64,000 bases of DNA from JANJUB01 sp031386985 (GCA_031386985.1 JANNCV010000043.1:40447-104446), one strand, 5' to 3'; positions 41,874 through 51,437 are shown, counted from the first letter of the stretch. A program made the numbers and translations. The notes: generated from the sequence alone by a model not told the origin.

Positions 41874-42347
41874 TCATCGGCCCCGACCGCCGCCGCCACC
41901 GCGACCGCCGCCACCACCACCGTAGCTTCCACCGCCGCCACCGGAGCGACCGCCGCCACCGCCGCCGCCGTAGCCACCGCCGCCAGAGCGACCACCGCCA
42001 CCGCCGTAGCCGCCACCGCCGCCACCACCGGAACGACCGCCGCCGCCGCCGCCGTAGCTTCCGCCACCGCCGCCGCCACTATAGCCGCCGCCACCACCGC
42101 CGCTAGGGCGATCGCCTCGGGGCTCTCGGGGGCGAGCTTCATTAATCAGCATTTTACGACCCATGTAGTCTTTGCCGTCGAGGTCATTAATCGCCTCTTC
42201 AGCTTTGTCATCGGGGACATCAACGAATCCAAAACCGCGCCCTTCGACGATTCGGCAGGATTCCGCGCCATATTTTGAGAATAGATCCATCAGATCAGCT
42301 TCGGTTGCCTGATAGTTCAGGTTCCCTACAAACAGAGATTTCGACAT
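41874..42347 (-). CDS. RRM RNA-binding protein with glycine-rich tail
   Basis: This 157-residue protein has one RRM with RNP2 LFVGNL (residues 5-10) and RNP1 GRGFGFVDV. About 75 residues of Gly-rich repeats follow (mostly G5-6 with SY, RS, YG). Such small Rbp proteins act as cold-inducible RNA chaperones in cyanobacteria and other bacteria. A strong ribosome site (CAGGAGTAAC) precedes the ATG. The tail is low complexity, encoded by GCC/ACC-rich repeats, and likely varies in length between strains. The 236-base upstream gap (42348-42583) shows no gene. Confidence 0.93.
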   Translation of the reverse strand: MSKSLFVGNLNYQATEADLMDLFSKYGAESCRIVEGRGFGFVDVPDDKAEEAINDLDGKDYMGRKMLINEARPREPRGDRPSGGGGGGYSGGGGGGSYGGGGGGRSGGGGGGGYGGGGGRSGGGGYGGGGGGGRSGGGGGSYGGGGGGRGGGGGRGR

Positions 42348-42583
42348 TTGTTACTCCTGAGACTCGGGATCGGGGTGCGCTCAGAAGCCTCAAGGCGGAA
42401 CACATACACACAAACCTGACTACTCAAAGCGCATTGTACCAGCGGTTCAGTCAAAAAGGGCGAAAGTATTCCCAGAATAGCTCGGTCGCGAAGACTTTCA
42501 TGCTAGCCAAAGCCAAAAACCCTCACAACTATGCCTCTCCCTTTTCCAGCACAAACATCTGAAAAAAGGAGAGGGGAGCTACT

Positions 42584-45016
42584 TTAGATTTCCTCTACGC
42601 GAAGAACAACCGAGACCTTGATTAGCTCCTTGATCTTAGCGGCATCAATCGTTCCAAAGACAACCTTCAGCGCTTTGTCCTTGTCCTCGATCTTCAGGCC
42701 CAGTTTCTTGAGGAGGTCTAACGTGGTTTGCGTCAGGTCTTTCACTCTCACTTGCACCGCGATTGGGCCCTTGGCTTTGGCGAGCTTGGCTTCGAGTTTC
42801 TTGGAGAGTTTGCTCGCAGGAGCTCCATAAGCTCGAGCCCCACTGCTGTCCATCGAGAGACCAGCGGCTTTGCTGGCTGGATTCGCAGGGCTACCACCCA
42901 AAGTAACGACACTCCCCAATACCTGGGTCGTGCCACCCGATCCAGTTGCGCCAGTGGCTCCGGTTGTTCCTGTGGCTCCCGTTCCTCCAGTCGCTCCGGT
43001 CGCTCCTGTAGCGCCGGTTGCCCCGGTAGCTCGTCCGCCGCCACCTCCACCGAACCCACCGCCTCCCTGGGCACCTCCTGCACTTGCGCCTGCCGGGCTG
43101 CCAGAATTGGCCCGAGAGAAACTTCCAGGAACGTTGCCGAATGCAGCAGTTCCCCTTGCGGAAACTCCCAAATCCACATCACGCCCGGTTAGCATTCCAC
43201 TCGCATTCTCAACTGGCACCGCAACTGTACGCTGCTTGCCGCCGACATTCACAACGCGCTTCTCCACCGCAACAAATGAGGTGTACTCGCTCATGATGCC
43301 GAAATCTAGGGCGACCCCAGTTGTAAGCTCGGCGATGCGGCTTTGCCCGCCACGCTTTACACCCATGTAATCGGATCGCCGAATTTCATTGACTCTTTGG
43401 CGAGCCCAGAGAACGGGAATCGCGGGCGCACTGGGTTTATCCGAGAAAACGATGGGCACGTTCATGCTCCAAGGCTTTCCACCCAACCGCCCCGTAAGGC
43501 GAACTTCGCCGGGACCGGCTTGAGAATACCGACCGTAAACTATGATGGGCTGTTGATCGAAGACGTCGGCCAGGGCCCCTGGTTGAACCTGGGTGATTTG
43601 CCCACCGCTGAACCCGGCGCTTATGTCCGTCAAGATCGGCGTTTCCGATCTCTTCAAAAAGCGCTTTACCGCGCCATCGGCATCAGATTCGAGCGTGATT
43701 ATCTCAGAAGCGCCTCGTCCTTCGGCCGCCATCGCATCAATTAAGAAGCGGTTGACCGAATTCCCGATGCCAAACGTGAACATTCGCGCTCGGCCTTTGC
43801 CCTCTTGCAAGGTCTTCAAAATCTCGTATTCATCGCCAACCAACCCGTCAGTGTTGAATAACACCATGCGTAGCCGTTCTGGGTCACCTTGACCATACAG
43901 TGATTCAATAACGGCCGGGCCAATTTGAGTTCCCCCATCCGCGACCACACCTGAAACGAAATCGCTGGCTTGTTTTAGGTTCTCTACCGTAACGGGCCGG
44001 GCCGCCTCAAAGCATGTTCGAACCTCGGTGTTGAAGCTCAGCGCATTGAATGTGTCGCCGGCGCGCAAGGTCTTTATCATTTTGAGGCAAAGCTCCTTTG
44101 ATTTTTCTATCGGAAATCCCCTTTGGCTCCCGCTCTGATCCAAAACAAAGATGACTTCTCGAGGCGCGATCTCATCCGCTTTGGGAACCTTGGGCGGAAA
44201 CAGAACCAGCGAAAAAAATCCCCCGCGCTCGTCCGTGTGGCTGATAAAAGCCGGCTTCACCGTTTCGGGCGCGACCGCATATTTTAAGATGAAATCCCGG
44301 TTCGGAATCTCATCTTGAGCGGCCAAAGTCATGCTAAAGCCGCCCGGAATCGTCTTTGTCGCCACTTTGTGTAAAACCGATACGACATTGGAAACAGGCG
44401 CGCCCGCCATCACCCTCACTTTCAAATCAATGTTGGTGCCGGTGCGGATCGCTCTGGGCGGGTCCACTTTTCCGGGGTCCGGCGTGTTCCCTAGGTAGCG
44501 AGGTGCCACCGTCATGGGAAAGTGAAATTCGAAAACGCCCTGGTCGTATTTAACCAGTTGTACGTAGCTGATCTCGACTTCAATCGCAGAACCGGGCATG
44601 ATGTTCGCCACCGATTGCGTGAAAACATTGGGGCGCTCTTGATCGAGTAAAGCCGTCGCCTGACCCGCCGCCCGAGCGGCTTGATATGTTTGAAATGCAT
44701 CTTCGCGTTTCATGATTTCGCCCTCAATCACGCGCTGACCGATGCGCATGCGCATTCGATGAACGGCGGCATCATTGGGGAGCGGAAAAGTGTAAATCGC
44801 TTCGATTGGAACTTTGCTCGAGTTGCCGAACTTCTGAACCACCGTAACCTCGGCCCCAAAGCCGCTGACGTTGGCGATAACCGATGTGCGTTCAAGCGGG
44901 CAGAAACTCGAAATTTCTCCTGCTCGATCCAGGATGCCCATTTCACCGGGTTGCGAAAAGTGACGAGTTTGAACGGGCGCGAGAGTTGCGGCCGCTATTG
45001 CAAGTTCAAGAACCAT
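42584..45016 (-). CDS. VIT and von Willebrand A domain protein with collagen-like stretch
   Basis: This 810-residue protein has a short signal peptide. A VIT domain of about 130 residues follows (VSGFGAEVTVVQKFGNSSKV, IEAIYTFPLPNDAAVHRMRM), then a VWA domain with MIDAS motif DQSGS (VIFVLDQSGSQ) and the later GGTQIGPAV and FNTDGLVGDE. Near residue 660 a collagen-like (GAT)n block (GATGATGATGATGGTGATG) forms a linker to a small C-terminal domain. This resembles inter-alpha-trypsin-type proteins of Gram-negative surfaces. Binding partner unknown. Confidence 0.92.
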   Translation of the reverse strand: MVLELAIAAATLAPVQTRHFSQPGEMGILDRAGEISSFCPLERTSVIANVSGFGAEVTVVQKFGNSSKVPIEAIYTFPLPNDAAVHRMRMRIGQRVIEGEIMKREDAFQTYQAARAAGQATALLDQERPNVFTQSVANIMPGSAIEVEISYVQLVKYDQGVFEFHFPMTVAPRYLGNTPDPGKVDPPRAIRTGTNIDLKVRVMAGAPVSNVVSVLHKVATKTIPGGFSMTLAAQDEIPNRDFILKYAVAPETVKPAFISHTDERGGFFSLVLFPPKVPKADEIAPREVIFVLDQSGSQRGFPIEKSKELCLKMIKTLRAGDTFNALSFNTEVRTCFEAARPVTVENLKQASDFVSGVVADGGTQIGPAVIESLYGQGDPERLRMVLFNTDGLVGDEYEILKTLQEGKGRARMFTFGIGNSVNRFLIDAMAAEGRGASEIITLESDADGAVKRFLKRSETPILTDISAGFSGGQITQVQPGALADVFDQQPIIVYGRYSQAGPGEVRLTGRLGGKPWSMNVPIVFSDKPSAPAIPVLWARQRVNEIRRSDYMGVKRGGQSRIAELTTGVALDFGIMSEYTSFVAVEKRVVNVGGKQRTVAVPVENASGMLTGRDVDLGVSARGTAAFGNVPGSFSRANSGSPAGASAGGAQGGGGFGGGGGGRATGATGATGATGATGGTGATGTTGATGATGSGGTTQVLGSVVTLGGSPANPASKAAGLSMDSSGARAYGAPASKLSKKLEAKLAKAKGPIAVQVRVKDLTQTTLDLLKKLGLKIEDKDKALKVVFGTIDAAKIKELIKVSVVLRVEEI

Positions 45017-45163
45017 AAATCACCCCATGCGCAATGTTTTTCTGCGCTATAAGGTTGACGTGCTAACTGCACGCGCGCGTCACATAAGTGGTTGAAATAG
45101 TGAGACATAAATGGAAAAGGCCGCACCGATAAGTGTGGCCTTTCATTCCAAGCGACCAAATCT

Positions 45164-45670
45164 CTACTTTCTACGGCGACGCGAGAGATAGCCAAATCCC
45201 GCCATACCGAGCAATGCGAGGGACGCCGGCTCTGGAACGGCGTTCAGCTCACCACTGAAGGAGTGGTTCGAATAATTGTTGTTTGCTGAGTTGAAAACTA
45301 CAGACCATGAACCGGTGCCAGTTAAGCCACTGAATGCGCCAGCACCACCGGTGTAGGACCACGTTCCCGAGTAGGACGCCGTAAATCCGGAGCCACTTGT
45401 CACGGGGGCACTTACGAATGCCAACGTGAGGCTGTCGCCCCCACCCGTCCATGTTGCTGACCCAGTCAAAAACTGCGAGGGACCAGGATTATTGACAAGT
45501 CCGCTGACCGCCAGGGACGTGAGGCTCCCCGGAGCAGTCTCAAAAACCACTATTTCCGAAGCAGTGTAGTTTGTGCCTGGAACAAAGGTTCCCACGGACA
45601 CGATATCGAAAGAAAAGGCGTGGGCACCGGCACAGGCGACAATGAGACTAGTAATAACAAGCTTTCGCAT
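45164..45670 (-). CDS. PEP-CTERM exported protein
   Basis: This 168-residue protein has the signal peptide MRKLVITSLIVACAGAHAF, a Gly/Ser/Thr-rich beta-type body, and the sorting tail AVPEPASLALLGMAGFGYLS then RRRRK. It is a typical exosortase substrate, probably a surface or matrix protein. No enzymatic motif is seen. It lies in the same direction as the VIT/VWA gene downstream but 147 bases apart. Confidence 0.88.
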   Translation of the reverse strand: MRKLVITSLIVACAGAHAFSFDIVSVGTFVPGTNYTASEIVVFETAPGSLTSLAVSGLVNNPGPSQFLTGSATWTGGGDSLTLAFVSAPVTSGSGFTASYSGTWSYTGGAGAFSGLTGTGSWSVVFNSANNNYSNHSFSGELNAVPEPASLALLGMAGFGYLSRRRRK

Positions 45671-45798
45671 AGATAAACTCCAAGCTCAATTCTAACTTCA
45701 AATGGCTTTATCTGTGGTGAAATTGAGCAAAACCCAGCAAGTCTTAAGAATTAATTCATCTTCTAGGCTTAGCCGTGTTGCAGATTAGCGATAGGTAA

Positions 45799-48468
45799 CT
45801 ACTTATCGTTCGTGGTCTTGACTCTTGTTCGAATCGAGGCTTGCGCCGCCGCTAGCCTCGCAATCGGCACCCGATAAGGTGAGCATGAAACGTAGTCCAA
45901 CCCAATCTTGTGGCAGAAGTGGATTGAATCCGGGTCGCCGCCGTGCTCGCCGCAAATGCCAAGTTTCAGGTTGGGCTTGACCGCTCTACCCTTCGTACAA
46001 GCGATTTCCATAAGTTGACCTACGCCCGTCACGTCAATGGATTCAAACGGATCGCAGGGGAGAATCTTTTCGGCAACGTATGGCTTGAGGAAACGGTCTG
46101 AGTCGTCTCGGCTGAAACCGAACGTCATTTGGGTGAGATCGTTTGTACCAAAGCTGAAGAACTCGGCTTCGGGCGCGATTTCGTCGGCGGTAAGGGCACC
46201 ACGCGGAACTTCGATCATGGTGCCAAACACGTAGGGGATCTCTACCCCTTGCTCCTCCACAACTTTCTTTGCCGTTGCTTCAAGTTTTTCGCGAACAAAC
46301 TTGAGCTCGTTTACGTGTCCCACAAGTGGAATCATAATTTCAGGATGCGCCTTGCCTCCCGCCTTAATGACGAGGGCGGCGCCTTCCAAAATTGCTCGGG
46401 TTTGCATTTCCACAATCTGAGGAAAAACGATCGAAAGACGGCAACCGCGAAGACCCATCATCGGGTTGATTTCGTGCATCGTCTCTACGGTCTTCAGCAT
46501 GTCTTCCTTCTCCGGATCTGTCTTTCCATGAGCGTGAATGGTGGCGACCTCTTCGATCAACTTGTCGAGGCTCGGCAAGAACTCGTGCAACGGAGGATCA
46601 ATGAGGCGTATCGTTGCAGGCATGCCATTCAGTGCTTCGAAAATCCCCTTAAAATCGGCGCGCTGGAATACCAAAAGCTCATCCAAAGCCGTTTGCCGTT
46701 CTTCATCCGATCCCGCCAGAATCATGCTTTGCACCACGGGCCGACGCTCGCCCTCAAAGAACATATGCTCGGTTCGGCAAAGACCAATTCCCTCCGCCCC
46801 AAATCGTATCGCAAGCAGCGTATCGGCGGGGGTATCCGCGTTAGTTCGAACTCCGAGTGAGCGGAACTCATCGGCCCAGCCCATGAAGATTCCAAACTCG
46901 CCCGTGAGCGTTGGTTCCTCGACGGCGAGACCGCCTTCAATCACTTCGCCCTGAGTTCCATTGAGCGAGATCAGATCGCCTTCCTTGATGACTTTGTTTC
47001 CGACCGTGAACTCGCGCTTCTGGGCGCTAACCGAAATCTCGGAACAACCAGCGACGGTTGGAATTCCAAAACCACGCGCAACCAAAGCGGCATGTGAAGT
47101 CATTCCGCCTTTTTCCGTCAGAACTCCTTGAGCCGCGAGCATGCCCTTCAGATCGTCTGGCGAAGTCTCAGCTCGAACGAGGATCACTCGTTGTCCTTGG
47201 CCGCCCTTGCCCAATTCTGCCGCACGCTCGGAATCAAAAATCGCGATTCCGGTCGCGGCGCCGGGGCCAGCAGGAAGCCCCTTAGCGAGAACTTCGTATT
47301 TTGCGCCCTGTGCAATAACGGGAAGCAAACAGTGATTGAGCAGCTCCGGCTCAACTCGGTTCACAGCTTGCTCCTTCGTGATGAGGCCCTCGTTGACTTG
47401 GTCCACTGCAATCTTTATTGCGGCCGGGCCGGTTCGCTTTCCGGAGCGGCATTGCAGAATGAAGAGTTTGTTGTGCTCGATGGTGAACTCGATGTCTTGC
47501 ATGTCTTTATAGTGCCCTTCTAGGCGCTTACAAACATCATCGAACTGCTGATACATGGCCGGGTTCTGAATCGCAAGATCCGAAATCGGCAACGGAGTCC
47601 GAACTCCCGCAACGACATCTTCGCCCTGAGCGTTCATGAGGAACTCCCCGAACACTTTGTTTTCTCCAGTAGCGGCGTTCCGCGTAAAGGCGACGCCCGT
47701 GCCGCAATCATCGCCCCGATTTCCAAAAACCATGCTCTGAATAGTTACGGCCGTCCCGATTTCATCCGAAATCTTTTCTTTGCGGCGATAAACGATTGCG
47801 CGCTCGTTATTCCAGGACCGGAACACAGCCTCTACGGAGGCCTTGAGTTGCTCAAACGGGTCCTGAGGGAACTCCTTTGCGGTTTGTTTCACAACGTGGG
47901 CCTTGAACCTTTCACAAAGAACCTTCAGGCCATTGGCATCAACGTCGAGGTCTTCCTTTACGCCCAACTCCGCCTTCAGATCAGCAAAAATATGCTCAAA
48001 GTCGTGCTTGGTGATGTGATCAAACTGGTCGGAATAGGCAACGTCGCTTAGCATCATGATGAGGCGACGATAGCTATCGTATACAAAGCGGGGGTCCATC
48101 GTTTGGATCAGGCTGGCCACCGTGGCATCGTTCAACCCGAGGTTCAAAACTGTATCCATCATCCCCGGCATCGAGAACTTCGCTCCCGAACGCACGGAAA
48201 CCAACAGCGGGTTTGAAGGATCGCCGAAGGTCTTCGAAAGATCCTTTTCAACATCGGCAAGCGCAGTTGTCATCTCATCCATCAACCCTGCGGGCAAGTT
48301 TTGGCCCGAGGCATAGTATTGGCGGCAGACCTCGGTTGTAATCGTAAATCCGGGAGGCACGGGGAGGCCGATATTGGTCATTTCGGCGAGGTTCGCACCC
48401 TTGCCGCCGAGAAGATCGCGCATGGTCGCATTGCCATCGCGGAAAAGGTAAACGCTTTGTTGACTCAT
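45799..48468 (-). CDS. ppdK: Pyruvate, phosphate dikinase
   Basis: This 889-residue protein has the three-domain layout. The ATP-grasp domain is MRDLLGGKGANLAEMTNIG with VSVRSGAKFSMPGMMDTVLN. The phosphohistidine domain has GGMTSHAALVARGFGIPTVAG with the catalytic His. The PEP-binding TIM barrel has GIGLCRTEHMFF, MMGLRGCRLS, GTNDLTQMTFGFSRDD and CGEHGG. It interconverts pyruvate and PEP with ATP/AMP and phosphate. The length matches the family. No PPDK regulatory protein is next to it. Confidence 0.97.
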   Translation of the reverse strand: MSQQSVYLFRDGNATMRDLLGGKGANLAEMTNIGLPVPPGFTITTEVCRQYYASGQNLPAGLMDEMTTALADVEKDLSKTFGDPSNPLLVSVRSGAKFSMPGMMDTVLNLGLNDATVASLIQTMDPRFVYDSYRRLIMMLSDVAYSDQFDHITKHDFEHIFADLKAELGVKEDLDVDANGLKVLCERFKAHVVKQTAKEFPQDPFEQLKASVEAVFRSWNNERAIVYRRKEKISDEIGTAVTIQSMVFGNRGDDCGTGVAFTRNAATGENKVFGEFLMNAQGEDVVAGVRTPLPISDLAIQNPAMYQQFDDVCKRLEGHYKDMQDIEFTIEHNKLFILQCRSGKRTGPAAIKIAVDQVNEGLITKEQAVNRVEPELLNHCLLPVIAQGAKYEVLAKGLPAGPGAATGIAIFDSERAAELGKGGQGQRVILVRAETSPDDLKGMLAAQGVLTEKGGMTSHAALVARGFGIPTVAGCSEISVSAQKREFTVGNKVIKEGDLISLNGTQGEVIEGGLAVEEPTLTGEFGIFMGWADEFRSLGVRTNADTPADTLLAIRFGAEGIGLCRTEHMFFEGERRPVVQSMILAGSDEERQTALDELLVFQRADFKGIFEALNGMPATIRLIDPPLHEFLPSLDKLIEEVATIHAHGKTDPEKEDMLKTVETMHEINPMMGLRGCRLSIVFPQIVEMQTRAILEGAALVIKAGGKAHPEIMIPLVGHVNELKFVREKLEATAKKVVEEQGVEIPYVFGTMIEVPRGALTADEIAPEAEFFSFGTNDLTQMTFGFSRDDSDRFLKPYVAEKILPCDPFESIDVTGVGQLMEIACTKGRAVKPNLKLGICGEHGGDPDSIHFCHKIGLDYVSCSPYRVPIARLAAAQASIRTRVKTTNDK

Positions 48469-48588
48469 AAGAATGTTGGGCTCGGCACCATGTCATACAA
48501 GCACAACTGGCTCGCCGAAATTTTGAGGGTGTCCTACGGCATCATCGGCGAAGGAGCCTAGATTTTACCTGCGATCCCCCGTAGCCGC

Positions 48589-48624
48589 AGCCTGCGAAGC
48601 AGCCTGCGAAGCAACCTGCGAGTT
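48589..48624. repeat. Three 12-bp tandem repeats
   Basis: AGCCTGCGAAGC occurs twice head to tail, followed by a third copy with changes (AACCTGCGAGTT), 20 bases before the DUF1801 gene. Confidence 0.8.
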
Positions 48625-48643
48625 CATAGGCTAAACTTTACCG

Positions 48644-49042
48644 ATGGCAGAACTAAAAACTCAACGCAACGGTGCATCGGTTGAAGATTTCGTTAACGCT
48701 CAACCCGAAGGGCGGCGGGAAGATTGCCACACGCTCCTAGCGATGATGAGCGAGATCAGCGGCGAGAAACCGGAAATGTGGGGCACCGCCATCGTCGGAT
48801 TCGGCACGTACCACTACAAATACGCCACCGGGCGCGAGGGCGATTGGATGAAACTCGGCTTCGCCCCGCGCAAGCAAAACTTAACCCTCTACTTCGTGGA
48901 GGGAGCCCAAACCCACGCCCGCCTCTTAGAGAAACTGGGCAAACATTCGTGTGGTGTGGGGTGCGTTTATGTCAAGCGGCTCGCTGATATTGACCTCGAT
49001 ATCCTGCGGGAAATGATTAAGGCTTCAGTCGGTCCAAAATGA
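48644..49042 (+). CDS. DUF1801 domain protein
   Basis: This 132-residue protein shows the DUF1801 (YdhG/YjhB-like) pattern: SVEDFVNAQPEGRREDCHTL, MWGTAIVGFGTYHYKYATGR, WMKLGFAPRKQNLTLYF, and GKHSCGVGCVYVKRLADID. The family has a small alpha/beta fold related to SCP2/frataxin-like folds, and its role is unknown. It is encoded just after the divergent ppdK start region. Confidence 0.88.
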   Translation: MAELKTQRNGASVEDFVNAQPEGRREDCHTLLAMMSEISGEKPEMWGTAIVGFGTYHYKYATGREGDWMKLGFAPRKQNLTLYFVEGAQTHARLLEKLGKHSCGVGCVYVKRLADIDLDILREMIKASVGPK

Positions 49043-49085
49043 TGACGCCGGATTATCGGCGGCAAGCATATGCTAAGATTTTTGA

Positions 49086-49430
49086 ATGGCTTTCGCCTTT
49101 CCTGCCTTTCACTCCGAGCGTGGGGCAACTTACTCGCCGGAGGCAGACCTTCGGCAGGCCGCTCGTGAAACGATGATCGCTCTTGGCTGGTCGGTAAAAC
49201 AAGAAACGGAAAGCCAACTCATCGCAACCACGCCCGTAAACATGCTCTCTTGGGGCGAAACCGTTACCCTTTCGTTTCTCCCCACCACGATTGAGGTAAC
49301 AAGCAAATGCTCAATCCCAACCCAGTGCGTTGACTGGGGCAAAAATAAAAAGAACGTAACCCGCTTCTTCGAAGATTTCAGCGGCCGAGCTTCGCGGTGG
49401 AAAGTCAACGGGGAGAGAATACAAAGCTAG
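49086..49430 (+). CDS. Small conserved protein of unknown function
   Basis: This 114-residue protein has no signal peptide or helix that would span a membrane. TVTLSFLPTTIEVTSKCSIP then TQCVDWGKNKKNVTRFFEDF resembles a short family of bacterial hypothetical proteins. The last codon (TAG) lies in a 9-bp inverted repeat. It is 43 bases downstream of the DUF1801 gene and may be cotranscribed. Confidence 0.7.
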   Translation: MAFAFPAFHSERGATYSPEADLRQAARETMIALGWSVKQETESQLIATTPVNMLSWGETVTLSFLPTTIEVTSKCSIPTQCVDWGKNKKNVTRFFEDFSGRASRWKVNGERIQS

Positions 49431-49505
49431 CGCCACATGCGCAGAGAATCGTATGGCACGAGGTGCGCGGAGCTCACTTTAACCAGCCGCTCCAAAGTGG
49501 CGCTA
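49428..49505. repeat. Inverted-repeat element with MITE-like end
   Basis: TAGCGCCAC (49428-49436) and GTGGCGCTA (49497-49505) are perfect 9-bp inverted repeats around 60 bases. Inside is GGCACGAGGTGCGCGGAGCT (49455-49474), the complement of the end of the element at 50371. It is probably a short relative or remnant of that element. Confidence 0.55.
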
Positions 49506-49552
49506 GGACGCGGAGCGGCCTTAAAACCAAGGAGTTTGATTGATTTTGATCG

Positions 49553-50320
49553 CTATGAGCCGGTTAAGACTTGAATTAGGCCCCTGTCGGCGAACACGCG
49601 ACCGCCCTCTTCCATGGTTGGTGTGTCGAGGTGGATCTCAACTCCGTTCTTCTTAACCGTTCTTGAGCCCAAAAATACCTTGACTTGGTTCGAATTCTTT
49701 CTAAGCATAACATAACCGTCATCGGGGAAGAACTCATAGCCCCAGCCCAGGCGCGACGACATCTCCATGACTCGAGCCACATGTTTGCCTGTCCCGGTGA
49801 TTCTATAACCAGGCACGTTGAAGCCATTCACGCTCTCAGTGGTTACGGTCTTTGCATTGAGCGCCATCGCGCGGGCAGCGAAGGCTCGTACAAGCTTCTC
49901 GGCGATTGCCAGGGCTTCGGCTTTGGTTGTCTCTCTACGTCCGTAGAGAACACTGATGAGCAGTTTCTGATCAAGCACCTTTATGTAGGTGGTGTTGGTC
50001 ATTCCTGTGTCTCGGCACCGCGAATCGGTTCCAAAACTCAAATTGTAGGGCGAGCCAGGTTGGAATTTGGGTGCGTCCATGTTTTGGACGGCACCGATGT
50101 AGCGCAGTTGATCTTGAGCCCTGGTCCCCCCCACGATTTCAATGCTCGCCCTTGTCGTTTTGTTGTCAATTTGAACGCTCGCTGATCCCATCCGCCGATG
50201 CCATTGGGCATCACGAAGTAGCGAGTGATCAGGAATCCATGCCGCTCCTGCTTGTCGTAAAGCAGCAATTCCTGAAACTGTAGCGGAGGAAATCACGAGA
50301 GCAAAAACAAGGTTTCTCAT
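49553..50320 (-). CDS. Exported protein with copper amine oxidase N-like C-terminal domain
   Basis: This 255-residue protein has a signal peptide (MRNLVFALVISSATVSGIAA). The C-terminal 60 residues (GYVMLRKNSNQVKVFLGSRT, VEIHLDTPTMEEGGRVFADR, GLIQVL) look like the Copper_amine_oxN domain, a stable beta fold used by many secreted proteins. The middle (residues of roughly 45-180) is of unknown type. It is probably periplasmic or surface-bound. Confidence 0.7.
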   Translation of the reverse strand: MRNLVFALVISSATVSGIAALRQAGAAWIPDHSLLRDAQWHRRMGSASVQIDNKTTRASIEIVGGTRAQDQLRYIGAVQNMDAPKFQPGSPYNLSFGTDSRCRDTGMTNTTYIKVLDQKLLISVLYGRRETTKAEALAIAEKLVRAFAARAMALNAKTVTTESVNGFNVPGYRITGTGKHVARVMEMSSRLGWGYEFFPDDGYVMLRKNSNQVKVFLGSRTVKKNGVEIHLDTPTMEEGGRVFADRGLIQVLTGS

Positions 50321-50370
50321 AAGGGGCTCAATTTGTTCCTGGGTAGTTCGGAGATTTCAGCTACATTTTG

Positions 50371-50536
50371 GGTGAGCTCCGCGCACCTCTTGAAACTCGC
50401 TCGTGGTTCATCCAAATACATCTCACGATTCACAGTTCTCCTTGATTTGACTTACCAGAAAGCGGAGTTTACACGAGGAGCCACATTGCGAATGTGGCAC
50501 GACCGATCAATGTGGCGCGAGGTGCGCGAAGCTGCC
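50371..50536. mobile_element. MITE-like element, copy 1
   Basis: This 166-bp element begins GGTGAGCTCCGCGCACCTC and ends GAGGTGCGCGAAGCTGCC, so its ends are inverted repeats with about 15 of 18 bases paired. Inside is GCCACATTgcgAATGTGGC, a perfect dyad. A copy with few differences lies at 51927-52093. It has no coding capacity. It abuts the relic of a fibronectin-III gene. Confidence 0.8.
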
Positions 50537-50699
50537 TAAAACCAAGCGCAGCCGCATCACCCTATCCGGCTTCGCCCCCGGCGTGCCCACGGCATTCCGA
50601 GTGAAAGCCGAAAACCGCAACCAGGTGACTCTACCTTCCAACGAAGCCGAAATCTACCCGGCGTCGGCCCCCGAAATGACACTACGCTTCGCGGCGTAG
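50535..50699 (+). pseudogene. Relic of a fibronectin type III protein (C-terminus)
   Basis: A frame without a start encodes RITLSGFAPGVPTAFRVKAE then NRNQVTLPSNEAEIYP, the last strands of an FN3 domain, ending PEMTLRFAA and a stop. It begins exactly at the end of the MITE-like element. A hairpin terminator follows. The same gene end is found frameshifted at 51029-51123. Confidence 0.75.
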
Positions 50700-50719
50700 G
50701 GTCTTTCTCTTGATGAATG

Positions 50720-50746
50720 CGCCACCAAGCCTTTGGTTTGGTGGCG
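50720..50746 (+). terminator. Hairpin after the FN3 relic, copy 1
   Basis: CGCCACCAAGCC pairs with GGTTTGGTGGCG (12 bp, loop TTT), followed by TGTTTCGTTTT. In copy 2 (51143) one A-T pair is G-C, a compensating change that supports the stem. Confidence 0.85.
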
Positions 50747-50766
50747 TGTTTCGTTTTAGGCAGATC

Positions 50767-50996
50767 AGGCCCAGCGGGCCAACAGGATACAGCGAAGGCC
50801 GAAGGCCTGGTGATGGAGCGTTGCAAATAAAAGCCCTAAAGGGGCGATAGAATTAGCCGTGCCGCAATCTCTTTCTAACGTCCTTGTGCACCTCGCGTTC
50901 ACTCAAAATTCTGCCGCCCCCTTGGGGCTCTTTGTTTTTGTTACCCCGTGAACCAGGCCTTCGGCCTTCGCTTTATTCTTGCGTCCCTTTGGGCCT
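50767..50996. repeat. Fold-back element, full copy 2
   Basis: The left arm has AGGCCCAGCGGGCC, GCGAAGGCCGAAGGCCTGG and AAAGCCCTAAAGGGGCGAT. The right arm has CTGCCGCCCCCTTGGGGCTC, CCAGGCCTTCGGCCTTCGC and GTCCCTTTGGGCCT. The central part between arms is longer here than in the copy at 33949. It lies between two copies of the FN3 relic. Confidence 0.85.
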
Positions 50997-51028
50997 AAGC
51001 TATCGGCGAGCATGGCCATCCCTGTAAA

Positions 51029-51123
51029 GAGCCGAAAACCGCAACCAGGTGACTTTGCCTTCCAGCGAAGCCGAATCTACCCGGCGTCGGCACCAGAAAT
51101 GACACTACGCTTCGCGGCGTAGG
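51029..51123 (+). pseudogene. Second FN3 relic, frameshifted
   Basis: It is about 90% identical to 50606-50699. It lacks one base after GAAGCCGAA (near 51075), which breaks the frame before the common end CTACGCTTCGCGGCGTAG. This is clearly not a functional gene. Confidence 0.75.
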
Positions 51124-51142
51124 GTTCTTCTCTTGATGAATG

Positions 51143-51169
51143 CGCCACCGAGCCTTTGGTTCGGTGGCG
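51143..51169 (+). terminator. Hairpin after the FN3 relic, copy 2
   Basis: CGCCACCGAGCC pairs with GGTTCGGTGGCG around TTT. Compared with copy 1 both sides of one base pair changed together. The next 260 bases (51170-51437) contain a degenerate MITE end (GGCAGCTTTGCTTCCTCGCG) and nothing else I can identify. Confidence 0.8.
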
Positions 51170-51437
51170 TTAAGGCAGCTTTGCTTCCTCGCGCCACACG
51201 CCGCCTCGGTTCCACCGGCCCTTGTGCCATCACCCGTGGTGTGGCTCCAAAAGTTCACTTTTCCTCCTCGCTTATAAACATTTCCATGAGCCCCGTTTCC
51301 TCTCGGCACAGACAATCCTCAAACGATCTGGCTGAACTCCAATCATAGTCTATTGTACGACAACAAATCTCGCTTCGTGCCAGGCTTTACCTGGTTACAA
51401 GATGCGCCATACGCCCAGGGGGAATGGCGGGGCGTGA

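Noticed and set aside
42348..42583. tRNA or small RNA gene upstream of the RRM gene
   Set aside because: No cloverleaf or CCA-like end was visible. A loose inverted repeat (CCTCTCCCTTTT / AAAAGGAGAGG near 42533-42573) lacks a following T run.
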